Assembly (NCBI GenBank): GCA_021777845.1
Contig: JAJYDB010000010.1
Coordinates: forward strand, 1 to 38,084
Source: Planctomycetota bacterium
GTDB taxonomy: Bacteria > Planctomycetota > Planctomycetia > Isosphaerales > Isosphaeraceae
Reading direction: 5' to 3'
Length of the DNA: 38,084 bases
Shown here: positions 1 through 8,800 of the stretch, one piece after another
How the letters are laid out: each line of letters begins with the position of its first letter
Position numbering within the stretch: the first letter of the stretch is position 1
Position numbers and translations under genes: made by a program
Notes under the pieces: generated by a model
The model's input: the letters and a program-made list of their open reading frames with translations, nothing else
What the model was told of the DNA's origin: nothing
The model's database searches: none

Positions 1-54
1 GCGGACGATCTGGGCTTTCTGGTCGGGAGTGAAGTGCCGGCGGGTCTGGCTCAT
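1..54 (-). CDS. Transposase OrfA-like N-terminus (partial)
   Basis: Only the first 18 codons are in the window, reading MSQTRRHFTPDQKAQIVR. The pattern of basic residues followed by FTPDQKAQIV matches the start of the helix-turn-helix DNA-binding subunit (OrfA) of IS3/IS911-type transposases, which begins with a homeodomain-like helix recognising the element's ends. The ATG lies at 54 on the minus strand and the gene continues off the left edge. The match is short, so the family call rests on the characteristic FTPDQKAQIV motif and on the IS-like context. Confidence 0.6.
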   Translation of the reverse strand, partial: MSQTRRHFTPDQKAQIVR

Positions 55-120
55 GGAATGTGCCTCCGATCGAGTTCATACTAACCCAACCGGCTGCACA
101 TTCCAGTTCCGAGTGAGGCA
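1..120 (-). mobile_element. Left end of an insertion sequence (IS3-like), cut by the window edge
   Basis: Seen: read on the minus strand, the activase similarity in the neighbouring gene stops at position 121, and a segment beginning TGCCTCACTC starts at 120 and leads, after about 65 bases, into a transposase start codon at 54. Known: many IS3-type elements begin with TG and have a short leader before the first transposase ORF. Inference: position 120 is the element's left end and the insertion truncated the activase gene. The right end and the target duplication lie outside the window, so the family is tentative. Confidence 0.5.
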
Positions 121-558
121 CTACAGAGCCTCCTCCAGCAGTGCCGCCGCGAAGTCGGATTGCAGCAAACACGCGCCGCCGCTGACAGTAATGCCGCCAC
201 CGGACTCGCGATAAAACGAACCGTCCCGCTCGACCCCGGCGGGAACTTCGTCCACGGACATCTCTTGGCCGAACAGATCGAGCGCCTTCGGCGGACAAAC
301 AAGAACGCACTTGCCGCGGTTGGTGCATGGATCCCAGTCGATCGGTGCCTTGCCGTCGGACGGCATTACCGAGATCGCGAACTCGGGGCATTCCTTCAAA
401 CACAAGCCGCATTCCTTTTCGCCGAGGCACTTCTTGAGGTCGTAGACCAATTCCGTCTCGGGGTGGATGCTTTCCGGGTTGCAGCACCATTTGCAGCGCA
501 GCGAACAACACTTCAGGAATACGGTCGTTCGGATACCCGGGCGCATCACCGCCGCCAA
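121..558 (-). pseudogene. Glycyl-radical-enzyme activating protein, truncated fragment
   Basis: A 145-residue remnant of a radical SAM activase that would install the glycyl radical in a pyruvate formate-lyase-type enzyme. Visible are PGIRTTVFLK, the radical SAM cluster motif Cx3Cx2C (CSLRCKWC), two ferredoxin-like four-cysteine inserts (CLGEKECGLCLKEC and CTNRGKCVLVC) and GGITVSGGACLLQ, which aligns with the family's GGVTVSGGEPLLQ. Family members are about 300 residues, so roughly the second half is missing. It ends in EEAL plus a TAG at 121-123, exactly where an IS-like end begins. The N-terminus is abnormal too: the usual HDGPGIRTT is replaced by a different upstream sequence. No glycyl radical enzyme gene is present nearby. 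It is almost certainly non-functional. Confidence 0.75.
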
Positions 559-592
559 GATTGATGGCGATGCGACGAGTTTGCGTTTTCAT
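541..592 (-). pseudogene. Scrap of a 6-phosphofructokinase N-terminus fused to the activase fragment
   Basis: From the ATG at 592 on the minus strand the sequence reads MKTQTRRIAINLGGGDAPG. The string IAINxGGGDAPG is the nucleotide-binding start of PfkA-type phosphofructokinases, which normally continues LNAVIRA. Here the frame continues YPNDRIPE, and the adjacent frame carries the activase PGIRTT. The join lies within GATGCGCCCGGG, a stretch both families could share (GDAPG versus DGPG). The most economical reading is a recombination scar between two unrelated genes. Only about 18 residues support the PFK part. Confidence 0.45.
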
Positions 593-903
593 GATCAGCC
601 GTTCTGCTGGTCGGGTGTTTCTGGTCGGAACACTGTCCATCCAGCTTTGACGCACCGCTCGGGTCAGGATCACGAAGCACGCGCAGTAGCCGGCGATGTG
701 CAGGATCAGATACCCGCCCGTCGTCAGCCGGTTCGACTGGAGTGCCGCCGGCGCCGCCGGTTTCCTGGCGACGCTCGGCAACCTTGCTGACGAGCGCCAC
801 CGTTCCATACGACCCCAGGGAGGCTGATGAACGGGCTAACTTTCCTCAATTGAATCCCCTGCGGGCATGAAGAGGATCCCACACTCGTCAATGTTGAGCC
901 TAT
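593..903. other. No recognisable gene; degraded sequence
   Basis: No frame here gives a convincing protein. One minus-strand frame leading into the phosphofructokinase-like scrap contains a hydrophobic stretch (GGYLILHIAGYCACFVIL) that could be a leftover membrane helix, but no family is recognised. The stretch lies between remnants of mobile or broken genes and is probably decayed DNA. Confidence 0.4.
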
Positions 904-1444
904 GTGTGGGCCTTGAACTCTTCGACGTCTTCGATGCCGGGATTTCACCCTTCGGCGTACTTGAGCCGTTCGTCAAAGGGGCTGACCAGGGTTCAGGGAG
1001 AATTGGAGCGGCTTGAGACGGAAGAAAGCCTGTTGAAGCAGTCGCTTTCCGACATTGCCAAGCGGCAGCCTCTCGTCGTACGGATCGGCGAAGAGGCCCG
1101 CGCGCTTCTGGAGACATGGCAGGACGTTGGGGAACTGCCGGATGCCGCAACGGAAGAGGAACGATTGCAGATTCTGCAGCATTACATCGAGGTGATCGAA
1201 CTCGGTCCCATCGACCCGCACGGGTTGCTACGCAATGCGGCTTTTCCCGAAAGTCCGGCCCAATCGGGGGTTCGACTTCGATCGGGGAGAAAATCCCGCC
1301 CCAATCGACGGAAGTCCTTGCCTGGGAAATAACAACGGGGACGCTGCCCATGATGGCAACGTCCCCGAGTCGTTAACTCCGAACGGTTTGGTGCGCGTAA
1401 CCGTCCAGAAAGCTCCCCGACTAGGACTCGAACCTAGAACCTAG
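904..1444 (+). pseudogene. Large serine recombinase, C-terminal fragment with a frameshift
   Basis: Homology is visible from about 985 onward: a coiled-coil segment QGELERLETEESLLKQ, then the recombinase C-terminal pattern EEARALLETWQDVGELPDAATEEERLQILQ and HYIEVIELGP. After HGLLRNA the frame is lost; the next frame, from about 1228, carries the expected continuation YAMRLFPKVRPNRGFDF, so a small indel has broken the gene. The catalytic resolvase domain and the recombinase domain are absent. The shifted frame ends KAPRLGLEPRT and its last codons lie inside the tRNA-Asn gene on the opposite strand. Known: serine and tyrosine integrases often sit at a tRNA attachment site. The fragment cannot be active. 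Confidence 0.7.
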
Positions 1445-1485
1445 CGGTTAACAGCCGCTCGCTCTACCGATTGAGCTATCGGGGA
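1413..1485 (-). tRNA. tRNA-Asn (anticodon GTT)
   Basis: Reading the minus strand from 1485, the acceptor arm is TCCCCGA paired with TCGGGGA plus discriminator G. The D arm contains AGCTCAATCGGTAGAGC. The anticodon stem-loop is GCGGCTGTTAACCGC with anticodon GTT. The T arm is CTAGG-TTCGAGT-CCTAG. The length is 73 nt and the 3' CCA is not encoded. Its 3' end is overlapped by the antisense end of the recombinase remnant, which marks the gene as a likely integration site. Confidence 0.95.
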
Positions 1486-1860
1486 TCGGCAGGGAACTCA
1501 ATCCTAGTGACGGGCCCGGCGGGAGACAAGTCCATTCGCAAAAAAGACGCGCCGCGGCAGGTGAGGAATCCGCGGACGACCCGACCAAGCCCCTCCAAAT
1601 ACCCCGCGTTTGCCGCGTCCTCAAAAAAACAACGTAGGTCGGATCGGATTTTGTTTGCGTACGCCACGCGACCGCGGTATCCTCTCGCCGACAATTCGAC
1701 GCGGCATCGACTCAAAGGCACGCACGATCGTTCGGCGGCCTCTGATCCTCCTTGAATCGGCCCAGGGGCAGATTCGTCGCTCCTGCCGGATCAGGCGGGA
1801 TCACCCAGGCCGCGGTCCGCTGCGCTCGCGCACTCGCACTCGCGGGGAGATTCAACCACC
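1486..1860. other. Intergenic region upstream of the first cytochrome gene
   Basis: No coding frame is convincing. The stretch must hold the promoter of tRNA-Asn (minus) and of the cytochrome pair (plus). The only weak plus-strand promoter candidate is TTTGCG near 1652 with TATCCT near 1679, which I would not rely on. A GGGGAGA at 1844-1850 is the likely ribosome binding site for the gene at 1861. Confidence 0.4.
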
Positions 1861-3894
1861 ATGCAACGCTTCTTGGCGACGGGTCTCTGTTTCGCGCTCG
1901 CCGCGTCGGCCGTCACGATTCGACTGCATGCGGCCGACCCGCCTCGTGGCGCCGCACCCGCCGTCCCACATCCCGCGGGCAATTCGAACGCCCCTGTCCT
2001 GCAAGGACTTACGCTCGACGACCGCGCCGCGCTCTATCACCTCCCCGAAGGCAGCGAGCTGTTCCCCCTCGCCTGGGTGAAGGCGTTGCAAAGCCCGCGG
2101 ACCGCGCTGCCGTTCCTCGACGTGCCGCAACGCTTCGGGCTCTTGCCCGACCCGCTTAATAAAGACGGCCTCCCCGTCGGTTTGACCGCGGCCCCTTCGC
2201 GCGGCGCGGAGTTTCTCGGGCCGATGGTCGGCGTCAACTGCGCCGCCTGCCACGTCGGCGAGCTCACTTATCGAGGCAAAAGCTTGCGGATCGAGGGGGG
2301 CGCGAGCACCTTCGACCTCAACGCCTTTTATAACGAAATCTTCGCGGCTTTTGGCCTCTTGATCGGCGACGACGACGCCTTCGTCCAATTCGCGGACCGC
2401 ATGGTCAAAAACGGAGACCTCAAACTCGCCGTCACCACGCAACAGCTCCTCTCCGGCGTCGTCGCCGCCGAACTCGGCAAGCTGAAGCCGAAACTCGACA
2501 ACCTCGCGACCAAACTCTTCCAAACTAAGCTGCTCGCGATCGTCAATACCGCCGCCGAGGCCGCCAAAGCCGGCCCGACCCCGCAAGACCCCCTCGCCGC
2601 CTACGAGGCCCGCGCCGAGTTTCAAGCCGCCCTGACCGCGCGGCTGAATGACTTTTTCGCGCAGGATATTGCCGGATTGGTCGCGATGATCCAGTCGGGC
2701 GCGGTCGGCGGGCCGATGCTCGCCGCGCTGCGTTCGCCCGACCCGATCATCAAACAAAGCGTACAAGAGCTTATTATTACGCTCGCGATCTTTAAAGCGC
2801 GGCTCGCCTTTCTCGATAATTTGAAGTACCTGCACGCGACGCAGCACCCGTCGCCGGGACCGGGCCGGATCGACGCCTTCGACGGCGTCCGCGACCTCGT
2901 TTTTCCGAAGTCGGACCAGATTCCGGCGAACGCGCCGGTGAGCCTGCCGTTTCTCTGGCTGCTTAATCAGACGTACTGGCTGCACTGGGACGGCAACACC
3001 AACAGCGTGCTCGAGCGGAACATCGGCCAGTCGCTCGGCCAGGGGGCGGCCTTCGACCCGCTCACGAAGTCGTCGACGGTGCGGATCGCGGACATGCACG
3101 CGCTCGAGCTGATCGTCCGCAAGATCCAGGCCCCGGTCTGGCCCGACGACCTCTTCGGCAAGCCGGATCCGACGAAAGTTGCTGCAGGCGCAAAGGTTTA
3201 CGAACGCTACTGCATCCAATGCCACAAGCGCACCGAGCGCGACGCGACCACGGTCCGCGACGCGATGCTCGCCGCGCAGTCCTGGCGGCAGGCGATTTTG
3301 AACGGCGGCGCGCCGACGCCGCCCCCCGCGCCGCCGGCCTCGAACGAGGTCTTGGTCCCGGTCGAACAGGTCGGCACCGACCCGGCGCGAGCGCTTAATT
3401 TCGCGATCAACGTCGGACGTTTGCCCGACGGCTCCGGCGGGATCGACTTCGCGCTCGCGCTCAGCGTCGTCGCGCGCGCCTTCACGACGGCGTCGATCGC
3501 CGACTACACCGCCGCGCCGCCTCTGAACCCGGTCGCGCTCGACTGGCCCGCGGAGCTGATCCAGTGGCGGACTACGAAATGTTATGTCGCGCGGCCGCTC
3601 GTCTCCGCGTGGGCAACCGCGCCTTATTTGCACAACGGCTCGGTGCCGACGATCGACGCATTGTTACGGCCGGCGTCGCGAAGACCGCTCTGTTTCCCGG
3701 TCGGACAGCACGAGTTCGACCCGGTTAAACTTGGCCACGCGATCGACTTGCACGCGATCCCGCTCGTGCAATTGCCCGTGCTGTCCACTCGCAACACCAC
3801 GATGAGCGGCAACTCGAACGCCGGCCACGAATACGGCGTCGAGATGTCCGAAGACGACCGCGCCGCGCTCCTCGAATACTTGAAAACACTCTGA
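1861..3894 (+). CDS. Secreted diheme c-type cytochrome, RoxA/RoxB-like (first of a pair)
   Basis: The 677-residue protein starts with a signal peptide (about residues 1-24, ending RLHAA), so it acts outside the cytoplasmic membrane. Two haem c sites are visible: CAACH at 127-131 and CIQCH at 451-455. Other features are LHWDGNTNSVLERNIGQ at 374-390, an APYLHNGSVPT block near 587 and a C-terminal SGNSNAGHEYG. Known: the length and the spacing of two distant CxxCH motifs are those of the RoxA/RoxB rubber oxygenase family and related diheme cytochromes. RoxA-type enzymes bind oxygen at the N-terminal haem and cleave polyisoprene. The substrate here is not shown by the sequence. A paralogue follows 52 bases downstream, so the two are probably co-transcribed. 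An alternative is a diheme peroxidase-like protein. Confidence 0.7.
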   Translation: MQRFLATGLCFALAASAVTIRLHAADPPRGAAPAVPHPAGNSNAPVLQGLTLDDRAALYHLPEGSELFPLAWVKALQSPRTALPFLDVPQRFGLLPDPLNKDGLPVGLTAAPSRGAEFLGPMVGVNCAACHVGELTYRGKSLRIEGGASTFDLNAFYNEIFAAFGLLIGDDDAFVQFADRMVKNGDLKLAVTTQQLLSGVVAAELGKLKPKLDNLATKLFQTKLLAIVNTAAEAAKAGPTPQDPLAAYEARAEFQAALTARLNDFFAQDIAGLVAMIQSGAVGGPMLAALRSPDPIIKQSVQELIITLAIFKARLAFLDNLKYLHATQHPSPGPGRIDAFDGVRDLVFPKSDQIPANAPVSLPFLWLLNQTYWLHWDGNTNSVLERNIGQSLGQGAAFDPLTKSSTVRIADMHALELIVRKIQAPVWPDDLFGKPDPTKVAAGAKVYERYCIQCHKRTERDATTVRDAMLAAQSWRQAILNGGAPTPPPAPPASNEVLVPVEQVGTDPARALNFAINVGRLPDGSGGIDFALALSVVARAFTTASIADYTAAPPLNPVALDWPAELIQWRTTKCYVARPLVSAWATAPYLHNGSVPTIDALLRPASRRPLCFPVGQHEFDPVKLGHAIDLHAIPLVQLPVLSTRNTTMSGNSNAGHEYGVEMSEDDRAALLEYLKTL

Positions 3895-3946
3895 TTCCGC
3901 TTTGTTAGGCTGCCACATGCGTTCCAACTTGCTTCCGGGAGGCGTC

Positions 3947-5860
3947 ATGAAAAGCCGACGTAACGCGTCGAACCCGGCGCTCCGGCGCGCGGCGGTCGGG
4001 CTGATCGCGGTCGCGATCGCGCTCTGCGGCCGCGGCGCAACCCGCGCCGACGAACCCGCGCGCGCCGCGACCACGCAAGGCTGGACCGTCGCCGAACGCG
4101 CCGACTTCGATCATCTCGCGCTCGGCAGCGAACTCTTTCCGCTCGCCTGGGCGGAGGCGCTCGACAGCGCGATCACCGGCAAGCCGTTCTTGACCGGCCT
4201 CGACCGTCACGGCCTCATCGACGACCCCGCCGACCCCAATCACTTGCCGATTGGACTCACGGCCGCACGTGCGAAATTCGGCACGCCGATGACGATGCTC
4301 GGCATCAACTGCGCAGCCTGCCACGTCACCGTCGCGACCTACAAAGGCAAGTCGCTGCGAATCGACGGCGCGCCGAATCCGATTGACATGATCACGCTCA
4401 ATGCCGACCTCGCGGACTCGACGACCAAGCTCGCGACCGACCCCGCGGCCTTTGCGAAGTTCGTCTTGCTTGTGGTCGGCAACCCCGAGGAGAAGCTGCG
4501 GGTCGTCTCAACGTATCCGTATGCTTATCAAGTGCTTGCAACGATGGCGGCGGCCGACGCGAAGGCGAATTCGAGCGCGATGCGGACGCAATTGACGGCG
4601 GCCTTGGCCGTGTTGTTCGCGCCGCGGAGCGTCGCGTGGCCGGTCGATTGCGACCCCGAGGGGACGCCGATCTTGGGCGACCCGGTCGCGCCGGAGTGGC
4701 TGGCGAAGGTCGTCAAAATCGAGGGCGAGCTTGCGCCGGCGCTCGACGCGTTGCTCTTGGATTTGTCAAGAAGCGGCGTCCCCTTGGGACCTCTCGCCGG
4801 CGCCGCGCGGTCGCAGGCGGTCGCGCAGCTTGCGACTCACCTCGCGACGACGCTTTGGTATCTGAAGCAGCAGTCGGCGGAGATGCAAAAGCAAGTGATG
4901 CTGCGGTCGTTTCCAGGCGGCACGGCGGGGGGACCGGGGCGCGTCGACGACTTTCGGCTCGCCAGAAACCTGACCGTGAATAAGCTTAGTATTGCGTTTC
5001 CGGGGACCGCGCCTTCGAGCATCCCGATTTTGTGGGGGACCGACCGCGTGCAATGGCTGGGTTGGGACGCGACCGCCGACTCGACGATGGAGCGGAACAT
5101 CGGGACCGCGGTCGCGATCGGCGCGGTGCTCAATCGCGCGACGTACGACTCGTCGATCGCTCCGTACGACGTGTTTCGGCTTGAGGAAATCGCGTCGAAG
5201 GTGCAGCCGCCCGCGTGGCCGACGGCCCTGTTCGGGCCGCTCGACGCAGCCAAAGTCGAGCGCGGCGCATCGCTTTTTAAAGCACGGTGCGTGAACTGCC
5301 ACCTCGACGAAGCGGCGCTCAAAGCCTCGGCGGGGGCGATTTCGAAGTGGATCCCGGACCTCACGTACGGTCTTGACGAGGTGGGGACGGACCCGAATCG
5401 CGCCGTAAATTTCGTGAATGACTTCACGGACCGCAGCGCCGGCTCGCCGCTGCCGGATTCGCTGAAATTTTTGCTGAAGATGTTATATCGACAAAACGGC
5501 GTCGGGCCGCTCGACGCGGAACAACTGCTTGGCGGTCGGACTGAAAGTTGGCGTGCGACAGGGCGTTACGCGGGGCGGCCGTTGCGGTCGATCTGGGCCG
5601 CGGCGCCGTATCTGCATAACGACTCGGTGCCGACGTTGCGGGACTTGCTGCTTCCCGCGGCGCAACGGCCGGTCAAATTCCGGCGGGGCGGGCGCGAGTT
5701 CGACCCGGTCAACGTCGGCTTTATTGAGCCGCCCGCCGACGCGTCGGCGTTTCTCTTCGACACGACGCTTTCCGGCAATCACAACAGCGGCCACGAGTAC
5801 GGCGTCGACCTGCCCGAAGCCGACAAGTCGGCGTTGATTGAGTATTTGAAGGCGAACTGA
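3947..5860 (+). CDS. Secreted diheme c-type cytochrome, RoxA/RoxB-like (second of a pair)
   Basis: This is a 637-residue paralogue of the preceding gene. I chose the ATG at 3947 because GGGAGG lies just upstream (3937-3942) and it gives a proper signal peptide (MKSRR... to TRADE); an in-frame TTG at 3902 has no such support. Haem sites are CAACH at 122-126 and CVNCH at 448-452. The MERNIG motif at 381-386, the APYLHNDSVPT block and the C-terminal SGNHNSGHEYG are shared with the upstream copy. The two proteins differ clearly in the middle third, so they are diverged rather than recent duplicates. The pairing suggests two enzymes working on related substrates or a partner relationship; neither is proven. 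Confidence 0.7.
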   Translation: MKSRRNASNPALRRAAVGLIAVAIALCGRGATRADEPARAATTQGWTVAERADFDHLALGSELFPLAWAEALDSAITGKPFLTGLDRHGLIDDPADPNHLPIGLTAARAKFGTPMTMLGINCAACHVTVATYKGKSLRIDGAPNPIDMITLNADLADSTTKLATDPAAFAKFVLLVVGNPEEKLRVVSTYPYAYQVLATMAAADAKANSSAMRTQLTAALAVLFAPRSVAWPVDCDPEGTPILGDPVAPEWLAKVVKIEGELAPALDALLLDLSRSGVPLGPLAGAARSQAVAQLATHLATTLWYLKQQSAEMQKQVMLRSFPGGTAGGPGRVDDFRLARNLTVNKLSIAFPGTAPSSIPILWGTDRVQWLGWDATADSTMERNIGTAVAIGAVLNRATYDSSIAPYDVFRLEEIASKVQPPAWPTALFGPLDAAKVERGASLFKARCVNCHLDEAALKASAGAISKWIPDLTYGLDEVGTDPNRAVNFVNDFTDRSAGSPLPDSLKFLLKMLYRQNGVGPLDAEQLLGGRTESWRATGRYAGRPLRSIWAAAPYLHNDSVPTLRDLLLPAAQRPVKFRRGGREFDPVNVGFIEPPADASAFLFDTTLSGNHNSGHEYGVDLPEADKSALIEYLKAN

Positions 5861-5897
5861 GGGTGGGGGGTCCACGAACCGCGGGCGCCGTCCATCT

Positions 5898-8800
5898 ATG
5901 TGTCGATCGACTCTAACCGTCGATTCCGGCTCGCATTCGCGTTATTATCATTTTGAAACCATGCGGGTCGGTAAGACTTTTCCTCCGGCCGCACGGTTCG
6001 GCGGCATTGGGTTCGAGATGGAACCGCGCGTCCTCGACCAATTTCCAGGCACCAAACGCTTCACGATCCGACGGCGCGTCGGCGCGGGGGGGATGGGTGT
6101 CGTTTACGACGCTTACGACCACGACCGCGACATGCGGGTTGCTCTCAAGACGATTTTGAACATCGACGCCACGACGCTTTATCGCTTTAAGAAAGAGTTT
6201 CGGATGCTGGCGGACGCGACCCATCCGAACTTCGTGCGTTTGCACGAGTTGATTTCGGAGGGGGATCAGTGGTTTTTCACGATGGAGTACATAGAAGGGG
6301 TGGATTTTCTGCGGTTCGTGTGTCCGTCGAACGCGTTGTTGCCGGGCGATCCGTTGAGCGATTCGATTGTGGGCCGGGAGGGGACGGCGTCGACGGAGGG
6401 GGCGACGACGGGTCCGGCGACGGAGGCTGATTCGCTGCCGGGCGCGGGGACGACGCGCGGGGAGACGTTGGAGTCGACGGGCGAGGCGAGCGAGGCGACG
6501 TCGGTCGGGACGGAGAGCGCGACGGGGGAGGAGGTCGCGGCGCGGTCGTTGGAAACGACGCGGACGCGGGGGCTTGGTGACGCGGCCGAGCCGGCGGGTT
6601 CGCGGGTGCGCGACGACGCGACGGAGGGGGTTTCGACGCGGTTATGGATACCGGACGACTCGGCGGAGGCGCGAGCGGCGCGGTCGTGGTCGAGCGGTGT
6701 GTTAGGCGCTTCGGACGAGGTGGAGACGCAGCGCGCGGCGTCGCTGGACTTGGGGGCGGTGCCGGCGCGGGCCTCGGACACGAGCGACACGCTGCCGGCG
6801 ATTTTGCCGAAGTTTCACGACGTCCGGTTGCGGTCGAGCCTGGCGCAGCTCGCGGAGGCGCTGCACGTTCTGCACGGGATGGGCAAGCTGCATCGCGACA
6901 TTAAACCGTCGAATGTGATGGTGACGCGTCGCGGGCGACTGGTGTTGCTGGACTTTGGGTTGTCGACGGAGCTGGAGGGGCGCGACGAGAACCAGTCGAC
7001 GACGCACGGGCACGTCGTGGGGACGGTGACGTACATGGCGCCTGAGCAGGCGGGCGGGGGGTCGCTGTCGGCGTCGAGCGACTGGTACAGCGTGGGTGTG
7101 ATGCTGTACCGGGCGTTGACGGGCCGGCTGCCGTTTTCGGGGCGGTCGCTCGAGGTGATGATGCGTAAGCAGCTTGCCGAGCCGCCCGCGCCGAAGGAGT
7201 TGAATCCCGAGGTCCCCGACGATCTGAACGACCTCTGCGTCGAGCTGTTGCGGAAGGACGCGGCGTTGCGTCCGGACGGCGCGGAGGTGTTGCGTCGTTT
7301 GGGACGAGTCGGCGCGGGGGCGAGTGCGGAGGGGGCGATCGCGGCGAGCGGGGCGGGGTTGCACGAGCGTCCGTTCGTGGGTCGCGAGCGCGAGTTGGAC
7401 GCCTTGACGGCGGCGTTCGCGGCGTTGCGGATGGGCAAGAGCGGGGCGGCGTTTGTGCATGGACGCTCGGGGGCGGGCAAGAGCACGCTCACGCAGAGGT
7501 TTCTCGACGGGCTGGTCGAGCGCGGCGACGCGGTGGTTTTGAGCGGGCGGTGCTACGAGCAGGAGTCGGTCGCGTACAAGGCGATCGACACGTTGATCGA
7601 CTCGTTGACGCGTTTCTTGCGTCGTTTGCATCGGCTCGAGGCCGAGGCGTTGTTGCCGCGCGACGTGGCGGCTTTGGCGCGTTTGTTCCCGGTGTTGCGG
7701 CGGGTCGATTCGATCGCGGAGTCGCCGAAGCGCTCGAACGAGGTGAACGACCCGCAGGAGCTGCGTCGGCGCGCGTTCGGCGCGTTGCGCGAGCTGTTCG
7801 CGCGGATCGGCGACCGCAAGCCGCTGGTGCTGGCGATCGACGACTTGCAGTGGGGCGACGCCGACAGCGCGGCGCTGCTCTGCGAGCTGCTCGCCCCGCC
7901 CGACCCGCCGCAATTGCTGCTCGTCTGCGGCTATCGGAGCGAGTACGCCGAGCACAGCCCATGCCTGCGGATGCTGCTCGACCCCGCGCTCTCGGGGCTC
8001 GGGCGCGACCGCGTTTGCGAGATCCCGGTCGAGCCGCTCACCCCCGACGATTGCCGCGACCTCGCGCTGCGTCTGCTCGGCGTCGACGACGAACTCGCGC
8101 GCAAACACGCGCGGATGATCGCGCGCGAATCCGGCGGCAGTCCCTACTTCGTCTACGAGCTGGTGGAACATAGGAAGGCGGGGGGCGAGATGGGCGACCG
8201 TTCGACGTACGACGGGGCGATCTCGCTCGACGACGTGCTTTGGGAGCGGATTGGGCGTCTGCCCACCAACGCGCAGGCACTCCTGGAGGTGCTCGCGGTG
8301 GCGGGCCGGCCGCTCCGGCAGGCGAACGCGTGTCGCGCCGCCGATCTCGGGCCGGAGGGGTTCGCGGCGCTCGCGCTGTTGCGCTCGAATCACCTCGTCC
8401 GCGGCGCGGGGGCGGGCGCGCTCGACGACGTCGAGACCTATCACGACAAGATCCGCGAGACCGTCGTCAGACACCTGCCGCCCGACCGGCTCAAGCTCCG
8501 CCACGAGCGGCTCGCCGTCGAGCTCGAAAGCTCCGGACGCGCCGACCTTGAAACGCTCGCGGTCCACTTCGACGCCGCCGCGCAGCCCGACAAAGCCGGC
8601 GATTATTACGAGCGAGCCGCCGTCGAAGCGACCGAAACGCTCGCCTTCGAACGCGCCGCCGCGCTCTTCCGACGCGCCCTCGACCTCCGACTCGGCACCC
8701 CGCGCGCAGACGCGCTGCGCTGCCGGCTCGCCGACGCGCTCGCCAACGCCGGACGATCGCACGAGGCCGCCCAGGAATATCTCCGCGCCTGCGAATCCGC

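Noticed and set aside
1852-3633. Long open frame (593 codons) opposite the first cytochrome gene
   Set aside because: No motifs or ribosome site, while the plus-strand gene has a signal peptide and two haem sites.
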